A DNA stretch of 64,000 nucleotides from Malachius bipustulatus (taxonomy: Eukaryota; Arthropoda; Insecta; Coleoptera; Melyridae): the NCBI GenBank assembly GCA_910589415.1, contig OU342637.1:30968162-31032161 (forward strand), written 5' to 3'. The position numbers and the translations under genes were made by a program. Under the pieces are notes generated by a model. The model was not told the DNA's origin, did no database searches, and saw only the letters and a program-made list of their open reading frames with translations. Shown here one piece after another: positions 13,021-23,119 of this stretch. Positions within the stretch are counted from its first letter, which is position 1. The number at the start of each line of letters is the position of its first letter.

Positions 13021-13230
13021 CAGGTAGCAAGGTGACGTCATAATTGGGCACTAGTTACCTATGAAATGACGTGTATATGACGTGAAAATGACGGGCAAAT
13101 GTCACAGCCCGATGATGTCATTGTTAGGTTTTATATTAATTTAAAATACGTCGTCATTATTGGCCGTCAAGAAGACGTCATAGTAAATTTCTAAAAGACG
13201 TCAAAAAGTCGTCTTAAAGACGACATCTCT
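13021..13230. repeat. GACGTC-rich dispersed repeat, copy 1
   Basis: Dense TGACGTCAT, GACGTC and ACGTCAT words in a non-coding AT-rich setting. The left border word GGTGACGTCAT recurs at the start of the second copy near 17941, and both loci then contain GTCAxxGCCC followed by more GACGTC words. They look like one diverged repeat family. Confidence 0.5.
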
Positions 13231-14646
13231 TAAAATTCATTGAATAATGTCGAACATCTTTTGTAATTTCAAAGTAACATTTTTACACATTTGTAGGTAT
13301 TTTTTTTTACTATATCGTTTAAGCTTATTAAGAACGTTAAGTAAAATTTTGGTAAACTTTAGGGGTTGCTGAAATATCCTGATTTTTATTTTTTTATACA
13401 TTTTTTTTTAGTTTCAATTATTTCATAGTATAGTCTTTTGTTTTTCTTATGAATGCCATTTTGATTTTTCATGTTGGATATTCGGTATAAAACAATCAGT
13501 AAAACAGAAAATCCGCTATATAAAATTTTTTTTTCAAAATTTCTATTTATTCAAATCATGAGGCAAGCAAAATGACTTCATGTTGACGTCCTTCGGTGAA
13601 AAAATTCTTCTTTTTTTTAAATGTCTAATAAAATTGCCATTCGGACTTACCGAGTGGGGTGGTTTTAACTCGTGGTATGGTAGCTTTACAGAGGGGAGCA
13701 CTTGTTATAAGAGGGAGCGCGTTGATGGGTGTTGATTCCTGTTAAAATTTAAGAACAGACCACCTGTTTTACATTTCATTATTTAAATCAATCAAAATGC
13801 CTCACAGCTAGAAAGCACCCTTCGACCGCTCAGTAGGTAGATGTAAGTGGATCATTCGCTATAATGATACTTGGTACTTATTTTGCAACACCGTTGAAAG
13901 TCGAAAGTTCAAGATGGCTGATTTAATTTTCTTTATAAATTTCATTAATTTATTACTGTTTATACTATTAATTTTAGTGCTTTTGTTTCATAATTATTGC
14001 ATTATTGACGGTGAGTTCTCGAGAGTATTGGAGGTTCTTTTTTAATAACCTCATTTTTTATCATGTGAAGTGGTTGAGTTATTTAATTCAACGCGAAGCA
14101 CTCTCGAGGACTCGCGCCGATTTATTGACCTGCTGGCTCTGAAGTGTTCCGATCTGTTTTAGGGAGTTCGTCCCCTTTTCTATGTATGCCTTAACATCAA
14201 GACCATCAAGACCGATGACCATAACAGCCTAAAGAACATGACCAGCTAGCGCTAGCACGCGCACCAACACCAGGAGGACCCACAGGCAACGCCGTGCCAC
14301 AGAATAGGCCGTGCCATGCACCCACGGCAAGCACTACCACCAGCCCCATTGTTCATGGCGGATCCTCTGGGAATCGTGTTGAACACCTTTGGGAGACAGG
14401 CAACACCACCACCTGTTTTAGAAAGCGAAGTAATTCAACCCTTCACTGATATTATACCTAGCCTTGTTGCTATTTTATTTTTCAATACATTGCTTTTTAA
14501 TTGTCATTTCACCTCCATAGCTCTTGTGCCTCATTATTTTAATAATTTTCACATTTTGTAGTTTTTTAATAACGCGTCATTTTAATAATTAGTGTCGCCC
14601 TCACACGTCATCGTGTGAGTTTTAATGTCATTTTTCAACGTATATA
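13231..14646. other. Unassigned region with a proline-rich open stretch
   Basis: Mostly AT-rich. Around 14250-14470 base composition changes and two plus-strand frames stay open, one reading PTPGGPTGNAVPQNRP, the other LPPAPLFMADPLG. There are no splice signals or domain match to anchor them. It could be part of an unrecognised element extending to the satellite at 15.8 kb. Confidence 0.3.
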
Positions 14647-15199
14647 CAGGGTGGCCCAGCGAAAACGTACCAGGCCTAATAACTTGAAAACTGAAGATGT
14701 ACGCGAAAAACGCCGAGACAGGTCGATTTTGTTATCGAAGGGGACATATTTTCGTGACAAATTTAACTACCCAAGCTCACCCCCTTGGAAGGGGTAGCTA
14801 CCCCTTTGCTTATCATCATAGGGAATATATATCGAGTGATACATCATTTGAAAGCTACTTGAATTCTCTTTTGTTTTTTGCGTACATCTTCAGTTTTTAA
14901 GTTATAAGGCGAGTTACGTTTTATTGGGCCACCCTGTATGTAAGCGAAACCCAAAATGTGTTGGATATCGTTGTAAAGAGAATTCAAGTAGCTTTCAAAT
15001 GATGTATCACTCGATATCTATTCCCTATGATGATAAGCAAAGGGGTAACTACCCCTGCCAAGGGGGTGAACTTGGGTAGTTAAATTTGTCCCGAAAATAT
15101 GTCCCCCTCGATAACAAAATCGACCGGTTTCGGCGTTTTTCGCGTACATCTTCAGTTTTCAAGTTATTAGGCCTGGTACGTCTTCGCTGGGCCACCCTG
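14647..15199. mobile_element. 553-bp TA-flanked inverted-dimer MITE, GGCCCAGC type
   Basis: Both outer ends read CAGGGTGGCCCAGCGAA inward and are bordered by TA (14645-14646, 15200-15201). A third, internal terminus (GGGCCACCCTG) ends at 14937. The locus is therefore a 291-bp unit (14647-14937) joined to an inverted second copy of about 258 bp, giving a near-perfect palindrome. Arms carry identical words such as CTTGAAAACTGAAGATGTAC. No coding capacity. Confidence 0.8.
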
Positions 15200-15778
15200 T
15201 ATAATCATTTTATCTTTCTTATTTAATCATTTAATAATTTCTGTCTGATTTTTATAGGAAGGCGAAGGCTGGACGTGAACTACGCATCTTGCGAGCTTTG
15301 CTCACCGCCACTAAGAATTTACATGTTCGATGAACGGCGGCGATACTCTTCAGCCTTATCTGGTTGGTAGTTTTTTTTAAACGTAGACACCCCGACCCGA
15401 CTAACATTGTTGATATTGGACAACAAATATTTATGAAGTCGGAGACGGTACCCACCTTTTCTGCGCAGTTATAATTTATTCGCCTTCTTATTGTAACAGG
15501 ACTTTACCTACATGTGATACCATTGCTTTTTACCATCGATTGCAATTTTTTTTTTTTTTGGTGATATTTGAATATTTTATTGTCTATTTATATTTACTAC
15601 CTAATTGAAATTTCTCCATTTATTCTATTAATTACTTTAATTATTGTTAATAAAAACTGTTAAAATTTGCTTTTGAGTTTTCTTCTACCTGTGACGTTGT
15701 TCATTTGTGTGCATCGCCAAAACAGTAAATAAATTTTCTTTTGAGACTCAAGGAGTTATTTTCCGCACTTTTTTAGGT
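15200..15778. other. Unassigned, non-repetitive stretch
   Basis: A GC-richer block at 15255-15350 has a plus-strand frame reading KAKAGRELRILRALLTATKN that soon stops. No homologue recognised. The rest is AT-rich. Confidence 0.3.
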
Positions 15779-16996
15779 GGCAAACAATCTCCTCGCATCT
15801 CTGCGATCCTGATAGGAATTTTTCAATTTCACTCAAACAAGGATGACAACGAATTTCATGAAATATTAATTGCAAAATCCCCGACCAGGATCACAGAGAC
15901 GCGAGGAGATCTTTTCCCTCCAATTCGCCAAAAAAAACCTCCTCGCGTCTCTGCGATCCTGATAGGAACTTTTCAATTTCACTCAAACATGGCTGACAAC
16001 GAATTTCATGAAATATTAATTGCAAAATCCCCGACCAGGATCACAGAGACGCGAGGAGATCTTTTCCCTCCAATTCGCCAAAAAAAGACCTCCTCGCGTC
16101 TCTGCGATCCTGATAGGAATTTGTCAATTTCACTCAAACATGGCTGACAACGAATTTCATGAAATATTAATTGCAAAATCCCCGACCAGGATCACAGAGA
16201 CGCGAGGAGATCTTTCCCCTCCAATTCGCCAAAAAAGACCTCCTCGCGTCTCTGCGATCCTGATAGGAACTTTTCAATTTCACTCAAACATGGCTGACAG
16301 AAAACGAATTTCATGAAATAATAATTGCAAAATCCCCGACCAGGATCACAGAGACGCGAGGAGATCTTTTCCCTCCAATTCGCCAAAAAAAACCTCCTCG
16401 CGTCTCTGCGATCCTGATAGGAACTTTTCAATTTCACTCAAACATGGCTGACAACGAATTTCATGAAATATTAATTGCAAAATCCCCGACCAGGATCACA
16501 GAGACGCGAGGAGATCTTTTCCCTCCAATTCGCCAAAAAAAGACCTCCTCGCGTCTCTGCGATCCTGATAGGAATTTGTCAATTTCACTCAAACATGGCT
16601 GACAACGAATTTCATGAAATATTAATTGCAAAATCCCCGACCAGGATCACAGAGACGCGAGGAGATCTTTTCCCTCCAATTCGCCAAAAAAAGACCTCCT
16701 CGCGTCTCTGCGATCCTGATGAGAATTTTTCAATTTCACTCAAACATGGCTGACAACGAATTTCATGAAATAATAATTGCAAAATCCCCGACCAGGATCA
16801 CAGAGACGCGAGGAGATCTTTCCCCTCCAATTCGCCAAAAAAGACCTCCTCGCGTCTCTGCGATCCTGATAGGAACTTTTCAATTTCACTCAAACATGAC
16901 TGACAGAAAACGAATTTCATGAAATAATAATTGCAAAATCCCCGACCAGGATCACAGAAATGCGAGGAGATCTTCTTCCTCCAATTGGCAAAGGGG
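15779..16996. repeat. Satellite array of about 8 units, period 150-154 bp
   Basis: The anchor word GAATTTCATG recurs at 15851, 16001, 16152, 16306, 16456, 16607, 16758 and 16912 (steps 150, 151, 154, 150, 151, 151, 154). Every unit carries an internal inverted repeat, CCTCGCGTCTCTG against CAGAGACGCGAGG, so each can fold. The units at 16306 and 16912 share an extra AGAAAA, and those at 16152 and 16607 share GGAATTTGTC, showing a partial higher-order order. Open frames through the array arise from the repeat and shift between units; they are not genes. Confidence 0.9.
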
Positions 16997-17301
16997 CAAA
17001 CTACATTCGGGTATCAGGAACTCAGAAGTGTGAATGGACCCTTCTATTGTAGAAGCAACATACAACAACACCCCCGTGAATTTACCAGTTCTTAGGATAA
17101 ATCAGTGCAAGCTAAAATAAGGAGTGAAAGGAAACAACATAAATATTTTTTTCAATTTCTTTATTACCAGCTCAACACAAACCTCGCAATTAACCTAAGA
17201 CATTTATGATTTATTTACAAGTGATTTTTGTTCCCTTTTACAGTTGGTTACTTAATCCTTACTCAAGTTTATTATAAAATATTGACATTTTCATTAAATA
17301 C

Positions 17302-17735
17302 TTAGCGGCGGACAGCGTCTTCAACGACAGACCTAGAGTGCGGTCTGTATAGAACACAGCAGGGAAGTTATTCTTACTTAGCGGCGGACAGCGTCTTCAA
17401 CGACAGACCTAGAGTGCGGTCTGTATGCAACACAGCAGGGCAGTTATTCTTACTTAGCGGCGGACAGCGTCTTCAAAACGACAGACTTAGGGCCGGTTGT
17501 TCGTACGTCAGTTAAAAATTTTGAGATAATTACTGATTTTAAATTGCAAATTTTGAAAATACGGCGAATATAATTAATGATCTTGTATTTTTAATCAGTA
17601 ATTAACTCTTCTTAAAGCGAGCAGAATTCATTTTCAGAAATATCAGACCAATGGTTTGATAATACAGGGCATTTTAAAATCAGTAATTATCTGAAAATTT
17701 TTAACTGACGTACGAACAACCGGCCCCTAGAGTGT
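17302..17735. repeat. 76-bp tandem repeat, about 2.6 copies
   Basis: TTAGCGGCGGACAGCG starts at 17302, 17378 and 17454, exactly 76 bp apart. Units contain CGACAGACCTAGAGTGCGGT. The third unit is interrupted at CGACAGACTTA by a 237-bp MITE and resumes with CTAGAGTG on its far side. Confidence 0.85.
17490..17726 (+). mobile_element. 237-bp MITE, GGGCCGGTTG termini, copy 1
   Basis: Terminal inverted repeats of about 50 bp with one mismatch begin GGGCCGGTTGTTCGTACGTC. Flanking trinucleotides are TTA (17487-17489) and CTA (17727-17729), fitting a 3-bp target duplication with one substitution. The uninterrupted CTA is preserved in the sister 76-bp units. Trinucleotide TWA-like targets and GGGCC ends suggest a PIF/Harbinger-type MITE. 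The second copy is at 23120-23356, inverted. Confidence 0.8.
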
Positions 17736-17934
17736 TAACTAAGTTAAAGTATTTATTTTCACTGTCATAAAACATGAACATGAAAACGTAAATTCTATGT
17801 AACTCTTATGTAATTACTATTGTAAGTTATTATGTCATTATAATGTGATTTATGATTTATAAAAAAAATTGGAAAATTTTAAGTACTTTGTTACATAATA
17901 AAGTATTTATTTTCAATGTCAGTAATATCCCAGT

Positions 17935-18290
17935 TAACATGGTGACGTCATTAACACGTCATTTATTGGTCATTTTTTACGTCATAAGTCCTTAAAATTG
18001 ACGTCGGTGTCACCACAAAAAGACGTGAATATGTCAGGGCCCAGCGACGTCATTAGTATCACGTCCGCGGACGTCATCAATAGGACCTCAGCAGACGTCA
18101 TTAGTATCACGTCGGCGGACGTCATCAATAGGACCTCAGCAGACGTCATTAGTATCACGTCGGCGGACGTCATCAATAGGACCTCAGCAGACGTCATTAG
18201 TATCACGTCGGCGGACGTCATTAATAGGACCTCAGCAGACGTCATTAGTATCACTTCAAGGGACGTCATTAGCAACAAGTTATCAGACGT
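17935..18290. repeat. GACGTC-rich repeat, copy 2, with a 48-bp minisatellite
   Basis: GACGTCATTAGTATCAC occurs at 18046, 18094, 18142, 18190 and 18238, an exact 48-bp period. Each unit holds GGACGTCAT and AGACGTCATT. Since 48 is a multiple of 3 and no frame-specific stop occurs, about 100 codons are open on both strands (plus 17998-18297; minus 18278-17982). They encode repeats such as TSADVI and MTSAEVLL with no sign of selection. Confidence 0.85.
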
Positions 18291-18768
18291 GGCATAAACT
18301 TAATCCCAACACTAAAATCTGAAAAAATAATAAATTTTCTATAGTCGATAAAAGCTTACAAATGTAACAAATGAAGCATACTATCAGACTACAAAAAGAA
18401 TAATTATTTTTTTTACTTTTTAGTGATAATTGAGATTAAGTTTATACATTTTTGATTTTTTTTGTTTTGTTTCACAAATTACAGTACAAAAGAATGCCAA
18501 TAGCAATTCCGGAGTTTATTACAAGACCATATTCTGTTTCTTCAAAAGCAATAATTAACATTATAGGCAGGTACTTACCCATTCAGCATAAAAATAAAAC
18601 ACTTGAGAAAACAAATGATTAATGATTTCTTGGAAGACAATTAAAAGTAACCAATTCGGTGTGTAAAGCACACAGGTATTTTGAGAATTTTTAAATTGTC
18701 CTAATAATGGTAAATAGAAAATTAAAATTGTTTTTCACATAAGGAAAAAAATACACCATTGAAGATTT
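18291..18768. other. AT-rich spacer, no gene seen
   Basis: Poly-T tracts and AT-rich DNA. The words ACAAATGTAAC and GAATGCCA faintly echo the flank of the first GACGTC repeat at 13270-13470, so it may be the rest of that repeat family. Confidence 0.4.
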
Positions 18769-19445
18769 TCACATATATATTTTGAAATAAACTTTATTAG
18801 TATCTATAGCAGCTTCTGACTTTTCTGATGTAGAGGGGATCGCACATTCACCAACTAGTGCATGAATCGTAGAAATTTTCGATGTCAGTTTGCCTAGAAT
18901 TATACAATAATAATTCTGAAATCCTAGTAAGAAAGATGCTATATTGATATATTTTTCAATCAACTTATTTACTTAAATTAACAATTACATACTCGAATTG
19001 ATTTCTTCAGATGTGCCAGAGAAGACTTATTCAGTGACAAATTGATCAGTGGAGGGCGCTTCAATTTATTCATCATGGAAGATGGTTCATCATCTTCCGA
19101 ACTCTCCAGTACAAATCGGGATGGAATTACTCTTGGTCGTTTTTTGTAAATCTGAGATGAATTTTCATCAGATTGTAAATCGGAATGATATTCAGCTTCT
19201 TTTATTTTTTCTCTCCCTTTAAGAAGATCATCTAAAAAGTAAACAAGCAAATAAACAGAATAAAGCTTTCAAGTTCTTTCATCTGGAACTTCTCTCCAGA
19301 CTTCACAGCTTTATTATACTGGCTTTGAGTTTTTAGAGGGAGCCAAAAATCTTCTTGTTTGCGGGGTGTTAACCATGAACAAATGCACCAACGCAATCCC
19401 TCCACCATTATCTTCCTCGAACTCGATACCTACGAAGGATGCCAT
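18769..19445 (-). pseudogene. Decayed gene resembling the N-terminal half of DUF4806-family proteins
   Basis: Minus strand. An ATG at 19445 opens MASFVGIEFEEDNGGG. Near 19378 a one-base shift leads to SWLTPRKQEDFWLPL, then YNKAVKSGEKFQMKELES. After a short AT-rich gap with acceptor TTTTTAG, the frame continues from 19231 as DDLLKGREKIKEAEYHSDLQ to a donor-like GTATGT at 18992. A phase-matched acceptor (TTACTAG) at 18924 opens a last block ending at 18769. From memory, the order (short E-rich start, SWL, a W-x-P-like step, KAREK-x-x-EAE-x-SDL, then a charged linker) resembles arthropod DUF4806 proteins, of unknown function and often multicopy. The frameshift, the roughly 30-40 nt gap (short for an intron) and the missing C-terminal domain argue for a pseudogene. 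Confidence 0.4.
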
Positions 19446-19550
19446 GCCTCAGTCCTAACAATAAGTAAGCATGTTTAAGATTTTTGCAATAGTATCTAGT
19501 TTTATTATTTTATTTGCCAATGTGTAACTTGGAAGATCGACTCTCATCAA

Positions 19551-22500
19551 GTAGTAGTAGTATGGTGGGTTGGGGTGGTACACCCCAAGCGACTAGGCCA
19601 CCGAGGGCCCTTTTCGCCTTACCCAAACCATGGTGAAACTCCTACTCGAACCTCCCCGACCTTTTAATAAAGGCCAGAAGGTTGTTGTATGAGAGGAGTT
19701 TCATTTCTTCCTCTTGTAGCTCCTCAGACCCAAAGATGTTGAGCCTGAGGTTACTGTATACCTCGCATACGCCCACATAATGGTGGGAGTCCTCGTCATC
19801 CATTCCGCATTTAGGGCAGACCGGGTCCCGAGTGACCCCCATCACTTGCAGGTGTCTGTTCAGACTGCTGTGGCCGGTGAGAACCCCGACTAGTAGTCTG
19901 AGTTCCCTCCGGTTCATTCTGGACATGCTGGTCCATCCGTTTCCGATCGGACCAGCCAGAAACAGCCTGGCCTGTCTGCAGCCTGGTGCTGTTTCCCAGT
20001 GGTTCTCTAAACCCTTGCGTGTCCATTCTTTTATAGATTCTTTGAGGAGATTTTTGGTCAGACCCAGGACGGGCTCCGGCCCACAAAAGGTTTCCCTGGT
20101 CCCGAGCTTCGCGTATTGATCTGCCAGCTCATTACCTGGTACACCTGAGTGTGCAGGAACCCACACGATATGCACCGATTTTCTGTCCGCCAGTCTGTTC
20201 AGCGCCTCGACACACTCCTGGACCAGTGGGGAGCTGGTTCCGTGTGTGTCCAGCGCCTTCGCGGCGGCCTGACTATCCGTGCATATGTATATCGTCCGTT
20301 CCCCGGCTTCCATTATCTGCTCCAGTCTAGCTGCTTGCAGGATAGCATAAATCTCCGCCTGGAAGACGGTTGCGGTGGACCCAAGAGGGTAGGATCTTCC
20401 CAGTTTCCGTCCAGCCAGGTAGAGTCCCGCTCCTACGTGGCCATTTTTGTTCCTGGAGCCGTCTGTGAAACAGACTAGTCCTCCTGGTTCGAAGGCTACC
20501 TCCCTTTTTTCCCACTTTTCCTTTTCAGGAATTTGCAGGGTAAATTTCTTGTTTTCTCTGTTGTTTCTTGTTTTTGAGGTAGACATAAGGTTTGAGATTG
20601 GTATCTCCACCTCGGCAACCTTGGCTATCTCTGTGTGTCCTTTATAACCTTCGCCTTTCCATAGTCCCGAATCACGCATTCTTAGGTGGGCCGCCATGGC
20701 CTCCCCTTTTATCCAAATGGGAAGCGGTGGCAGCTCCAGAATGACATTCAGGGCTGCTGACGGGGTGGTTCTCATTGCACTTGTTATTAACAAACTGGCG
20801 AGCCGTTGGAGTTTAGCTAGCCTGTTTGCAACGGTATTGCTTGAGGTTGTTTTCCACCAGACCACCGAACCATAACTGATTCTCGGTCTGATGATGGCCG
20901 TGTATAACCAGTGCATTATCTTCGGTTTTAGCCCCCACACCTTGCCTATTGTCCCTCTTAGCTGCCATAGAGATGACACAGTTTTTGTGACTATTCTGTC
21001 AATCTGTGGCTTCCAGGTCAGCTTTTCGTCTAGTACCATTCCAAGGTATTTGGCCTCCCCACTAAGAGTTAGGAGTTTGCCAAACAGCCTGGGTGGTTTG
21101 AATCCTCTTTTTTCCCTTTTCCTTGTGAAGAGGACCATGTCGGTTTTTCCGGGGTTGATGGTCATCCCCGCCTCTTCACACCATTTTTCGATTATCTTAC
21201 ATGCACTCTGCATGCGATCGCAGACCACGCTTAGGAATTGGCCGGTTACTAGAACCAGCCCATCGTCAGCATATGCCTGTGCATACAGTCCGTCATCTGT
21301 CAGGCGCTTTAGGAGGCCGTCCATGATCAGGCACCACAGGTGAGGTGATAGGCAGCTGCCTTGGGGGCATCCACCACTCACCGCAATGCCCACTCGAACT
21401 TCTCCCGCACCCGATGACACCTGCCTGCTTTCGATCGCTGAAGCAATCCAGTTAATCAGGACCTGGGGGGTACCCCTGGATTGCAGCTCGGTGCATATGG
21501 TTTTTGTTCTTGCCTTGTCAAAAGCGCCTTCCACATCAAAGAAAATGGCCAAAGCCCAGTTCCCGTGATGCAGCGCTTTTTCAATTTCTCTAGTCACTGC
21601 GTGTAGAGCAGTTTCCGTGGATCTTTGCTTCAGGTAAGCATGTTGACCCCTGTGAAACGGGAACTCACGCAGTGTGTTTTCTATCAGGTATCTGTCGACT
21701 ATCCTTTCTAGCATTTTCAGCATGAAGGATGTCAGACTGATAGGCCTGAATGACTTAGCTAAAGTGTAGTCCTCTTTTCCTTGTTTGGGAATGAAGACCA
21801 CGTTTGCTTTCCTCCATGCCTGGGGCACATATCCCGTTGCTAGGCTAGCCCAGAATATGTTTCTCACGCTGGGGAGAATCGTTTCCAGGCCCGCCTGCAG
21901 CAATGCTGGGAAAATGCCATCAGGTCCTGCTGTCTTGTATGGACGGAACTCTTTGCTTACCCTTCGTATGACCTCGTCGTTTACCAGATTTTCGGCTAGC
22001 TGCCAGTCCGAGGTTGGCTCCACCCGCCTCTCTGGGTCGACTTGGTCTGTTCCCGGGAAGTGGATTCTGAGGAGGTGCTCAATTGTCTCCTCCTCCGTTT
22101 CTGTCCAGGTTCCGTCCTCTTTCTTGATCGAGCCTATTTCGTTGCGTTTTGAGGCACTAAGCAATTTTGCGAGCCTGGCAGCCTCCGGGAGGGAGGTTAT
22201 TTCCTCGCAGAATTCTCGCCAGCTCGCTCTCTTGCTGTGCCTTATCTCTCTCTTAAATTCTCTTCTGGCTTCTCGAAAACGGTCCCATTGAGTGTCCTCT
22301 CCTGAGGTCACGGCCTGTCGAAGTGACCTCCTCGCTGACCTCCTGAGGTGATGGAGTTCTTTGCTCCACCACCTGATTTTCTTTTCTGGAGGCCTTCTCA
22401 AGGGACACGCCTTTTCGTACGCCTCGGTTATCTTTTTGCTTAATTTCTCTACCTCTTGGTCTATGTTTTCCTGTGTGATTTGAGATGGGGGACCCTTGAA

Positions 22501-22943
22501 CCTTATTTGGAGATCTTTTGTAAAGATCTCCCAATTAGTTGTCCTTGGGTTTCGTTTGGGCTTGTCTGCCGCCATCCTCGCTTTGATCTTGAATCGGATC
22601 ATGCGGTGGTCGGACAGCAGGACATCGCCCGTCACTTGCCATTCTCGTACGTCACAGGTTATGCTTTTGGAGGCTAGGGTTATGTCAATCACTTCCTTGC
22701 GGTTGCGATTGACAAAGGTTGGTTCCCTGCCTCTATTACTTATTTCAAGGTCTGTGGTTGCTAGATATTCCAGTAGGGCCTCTCCGCGTGTGTTGACGTC
22801 GGTGCTGCCCCATAGGGTGTGAAGCGCGTTGGCATCACAGCCTATTACTACTGGGATCCCTCTGCTTTCCCCAAACGTTGTTATATCTGCCATCTCTCGC
22901 GATGGCAGACGTTCACCGTCGTATGGGAGATATAAGCTACTTA
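19551..22943 (-). mobile_element. 5'-truncated LINE with RNase H (LOA/I-like group)
   Basis: The element body is bounded by a 12-bp target duplication GACTCTCATCAA (19539-19550 and 22944-22955). The 3' end on the minus strand is a short ACT/TAC triplet tail at 19551-19561, after a 3' UTR of about 80 bp. At the 5' side it starts inside the endonuclease domain, so roughly the first 100 residues of ORF2 and all of ORF1 are missing. Group placement rests on ORF2 architecture (endonuclease, reverse transcriptase, RNase H, CCHC) and on similarity in kind to the complete element at 50963-55844. Confidence 0.9.
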
Positions 22944-22983
22944 GACTCTCATCAAAGCTGATTATGTTGTGAAATTCTGCCAT
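19642..22983 (-). CDS. LINE ORF2: partial endonuclease, reverse transcriptase, RNase H, zinc knuckle
   Basis: 1113 codons, uninterrupted. Residues 1-13 come from host flank and the target duplication; LINE sequence begins at about residue 14 (SSLYLPYD). The endonuclease C-terminal part has GCDAN (48-52), WGSTD and SDHR (124-127). Reverse transcriptase spans about 350-660 with FFDVEGAFD (481-489), CPQGSCLSPHLW (539-550) and the catalytic AYADD (570-574). RNase H has TDGS (840-843), AEIYAIL with Glu877, TDSQ (Asp903) and NELAD (Asp954). A C-terminal CPKC-x7-H-x5-C knuckle starts at 1056. Such proteins nick target DNA and reverse-transcribe their own RNA. The frame is intact and all RT/RNase H residues are kept, so the insertion is young, but without the N-terminal endonuclease half it should not retrotranspose on its own. 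Confidence 0.9.
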   Translation of the reverse strand: MAEFHNIISFDESLSSLYLPYDGERLPSREMADITTFGESRGIPVVIGCDANALHTLWGSTDVNTRGEALLEYLATTDLEISNRGREPTFVNRNRKEVIDITLASKSITCDVREWQVTGDVLLSDHRMIRFKIKARMAADKPKRNPRTTNWEIFTKDLQIRFKGPPSQITQENIDQEVEKLSKKITEAYEKACPLRRPPEKKIRWWSKELHHLRRSARRSLRQAVTSGEDTQWDRFREARREFKREIRHSKRASWREFCEEITSLPEAARLAKLLSASKRNEIGSIKKEDGTWTETEEETIEHLLRIHFPGTDQVDPERRVEPTSDWQLAENLVNDEVIRRVSKEFRPYKTAGPDGIFPALLQAGLETILPSVRNIFWASLATGYVPQAWRKANVVFIPKQGKEDYTLAKSFRPISLTSFMLKMLERIVDRYLIENTLREFPFHRGQHAYLKQRSTETALHAVTREIEKALHHGNWALAIFFDVEGAFDKARTKTICTELQSRGTPQVLINWIASAIESRQVSSGAGEVRVGIAVSGGCPQGSCLSPHLWCLIMDGLLKRLTDDGLYAQAYADDGLVLVTGQFLSVVCDRMQSACKIIEKWCEEAGMTINPGKTDMVLFTRKREKRGFKPPRLFGKLLTLSGEAKYLGMVLDEKLTWKPQIDRIVTKTVSSLWQLRGTIGKVWGLKPKIMHWLYTAIIRPRISYGSVVWWKTTSSNTVANRLAKLQRLASLLITSAMRTTPSAALNVILELPPLPIWIKGEAMAAHLRMRDSGLWKGEGYKGHTEIAKVAEVEIPISNLMSTSKTRNNRENKKFTLQIPEKEKWEKREVAFEPGGLVCFTDGSRNKNGHVGAGLYLAGRKLGRSYPLGSTATVFQAEIYAILQAARLEQIMEAGERTIYICTDSQAAAKALDTHGTSSPLVQECVEALNRLADRKSVHIVWVPAHSGVPGNELADQYAKLGTRETFCGPEPVLGLTKNLLKESIKEWTRKGLENHWETAPGCRQARLFLAGPIGNGWTSMSRMNRRELRLLVGVLTGHSSLNRHLQVMGVTRDPVCPKCGMDDEDSHHYVGVCEVYSNLRLNIFGSEELQEEEMKLLSYNNLLAFIKRSGRFE

Positions 22984-23119
22984 GGCAAAAAAACTTATTA
23001 AATTTTGTTTTGTTTTGTTGCGAAAGTTTTCTTTAAAAGAGTCAAAGAGGCGCCATTAAATTCTTTCGCCTAGGGCGGAAAATTTACTCGGGCCGGCGCT
23101 GTTTGATTAGTAAATTTCA

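Noticed and set aside
15707..16922. Open frames of up to 146 codons
   Set aside because: Translations of the 151-bp satellite; frame changes from unit to unit.
15779..16996. CRISPR-like array
   Set aside because: Units are about 151 bp of continuous repeat without unique spacers, in a eukaryotic genome.
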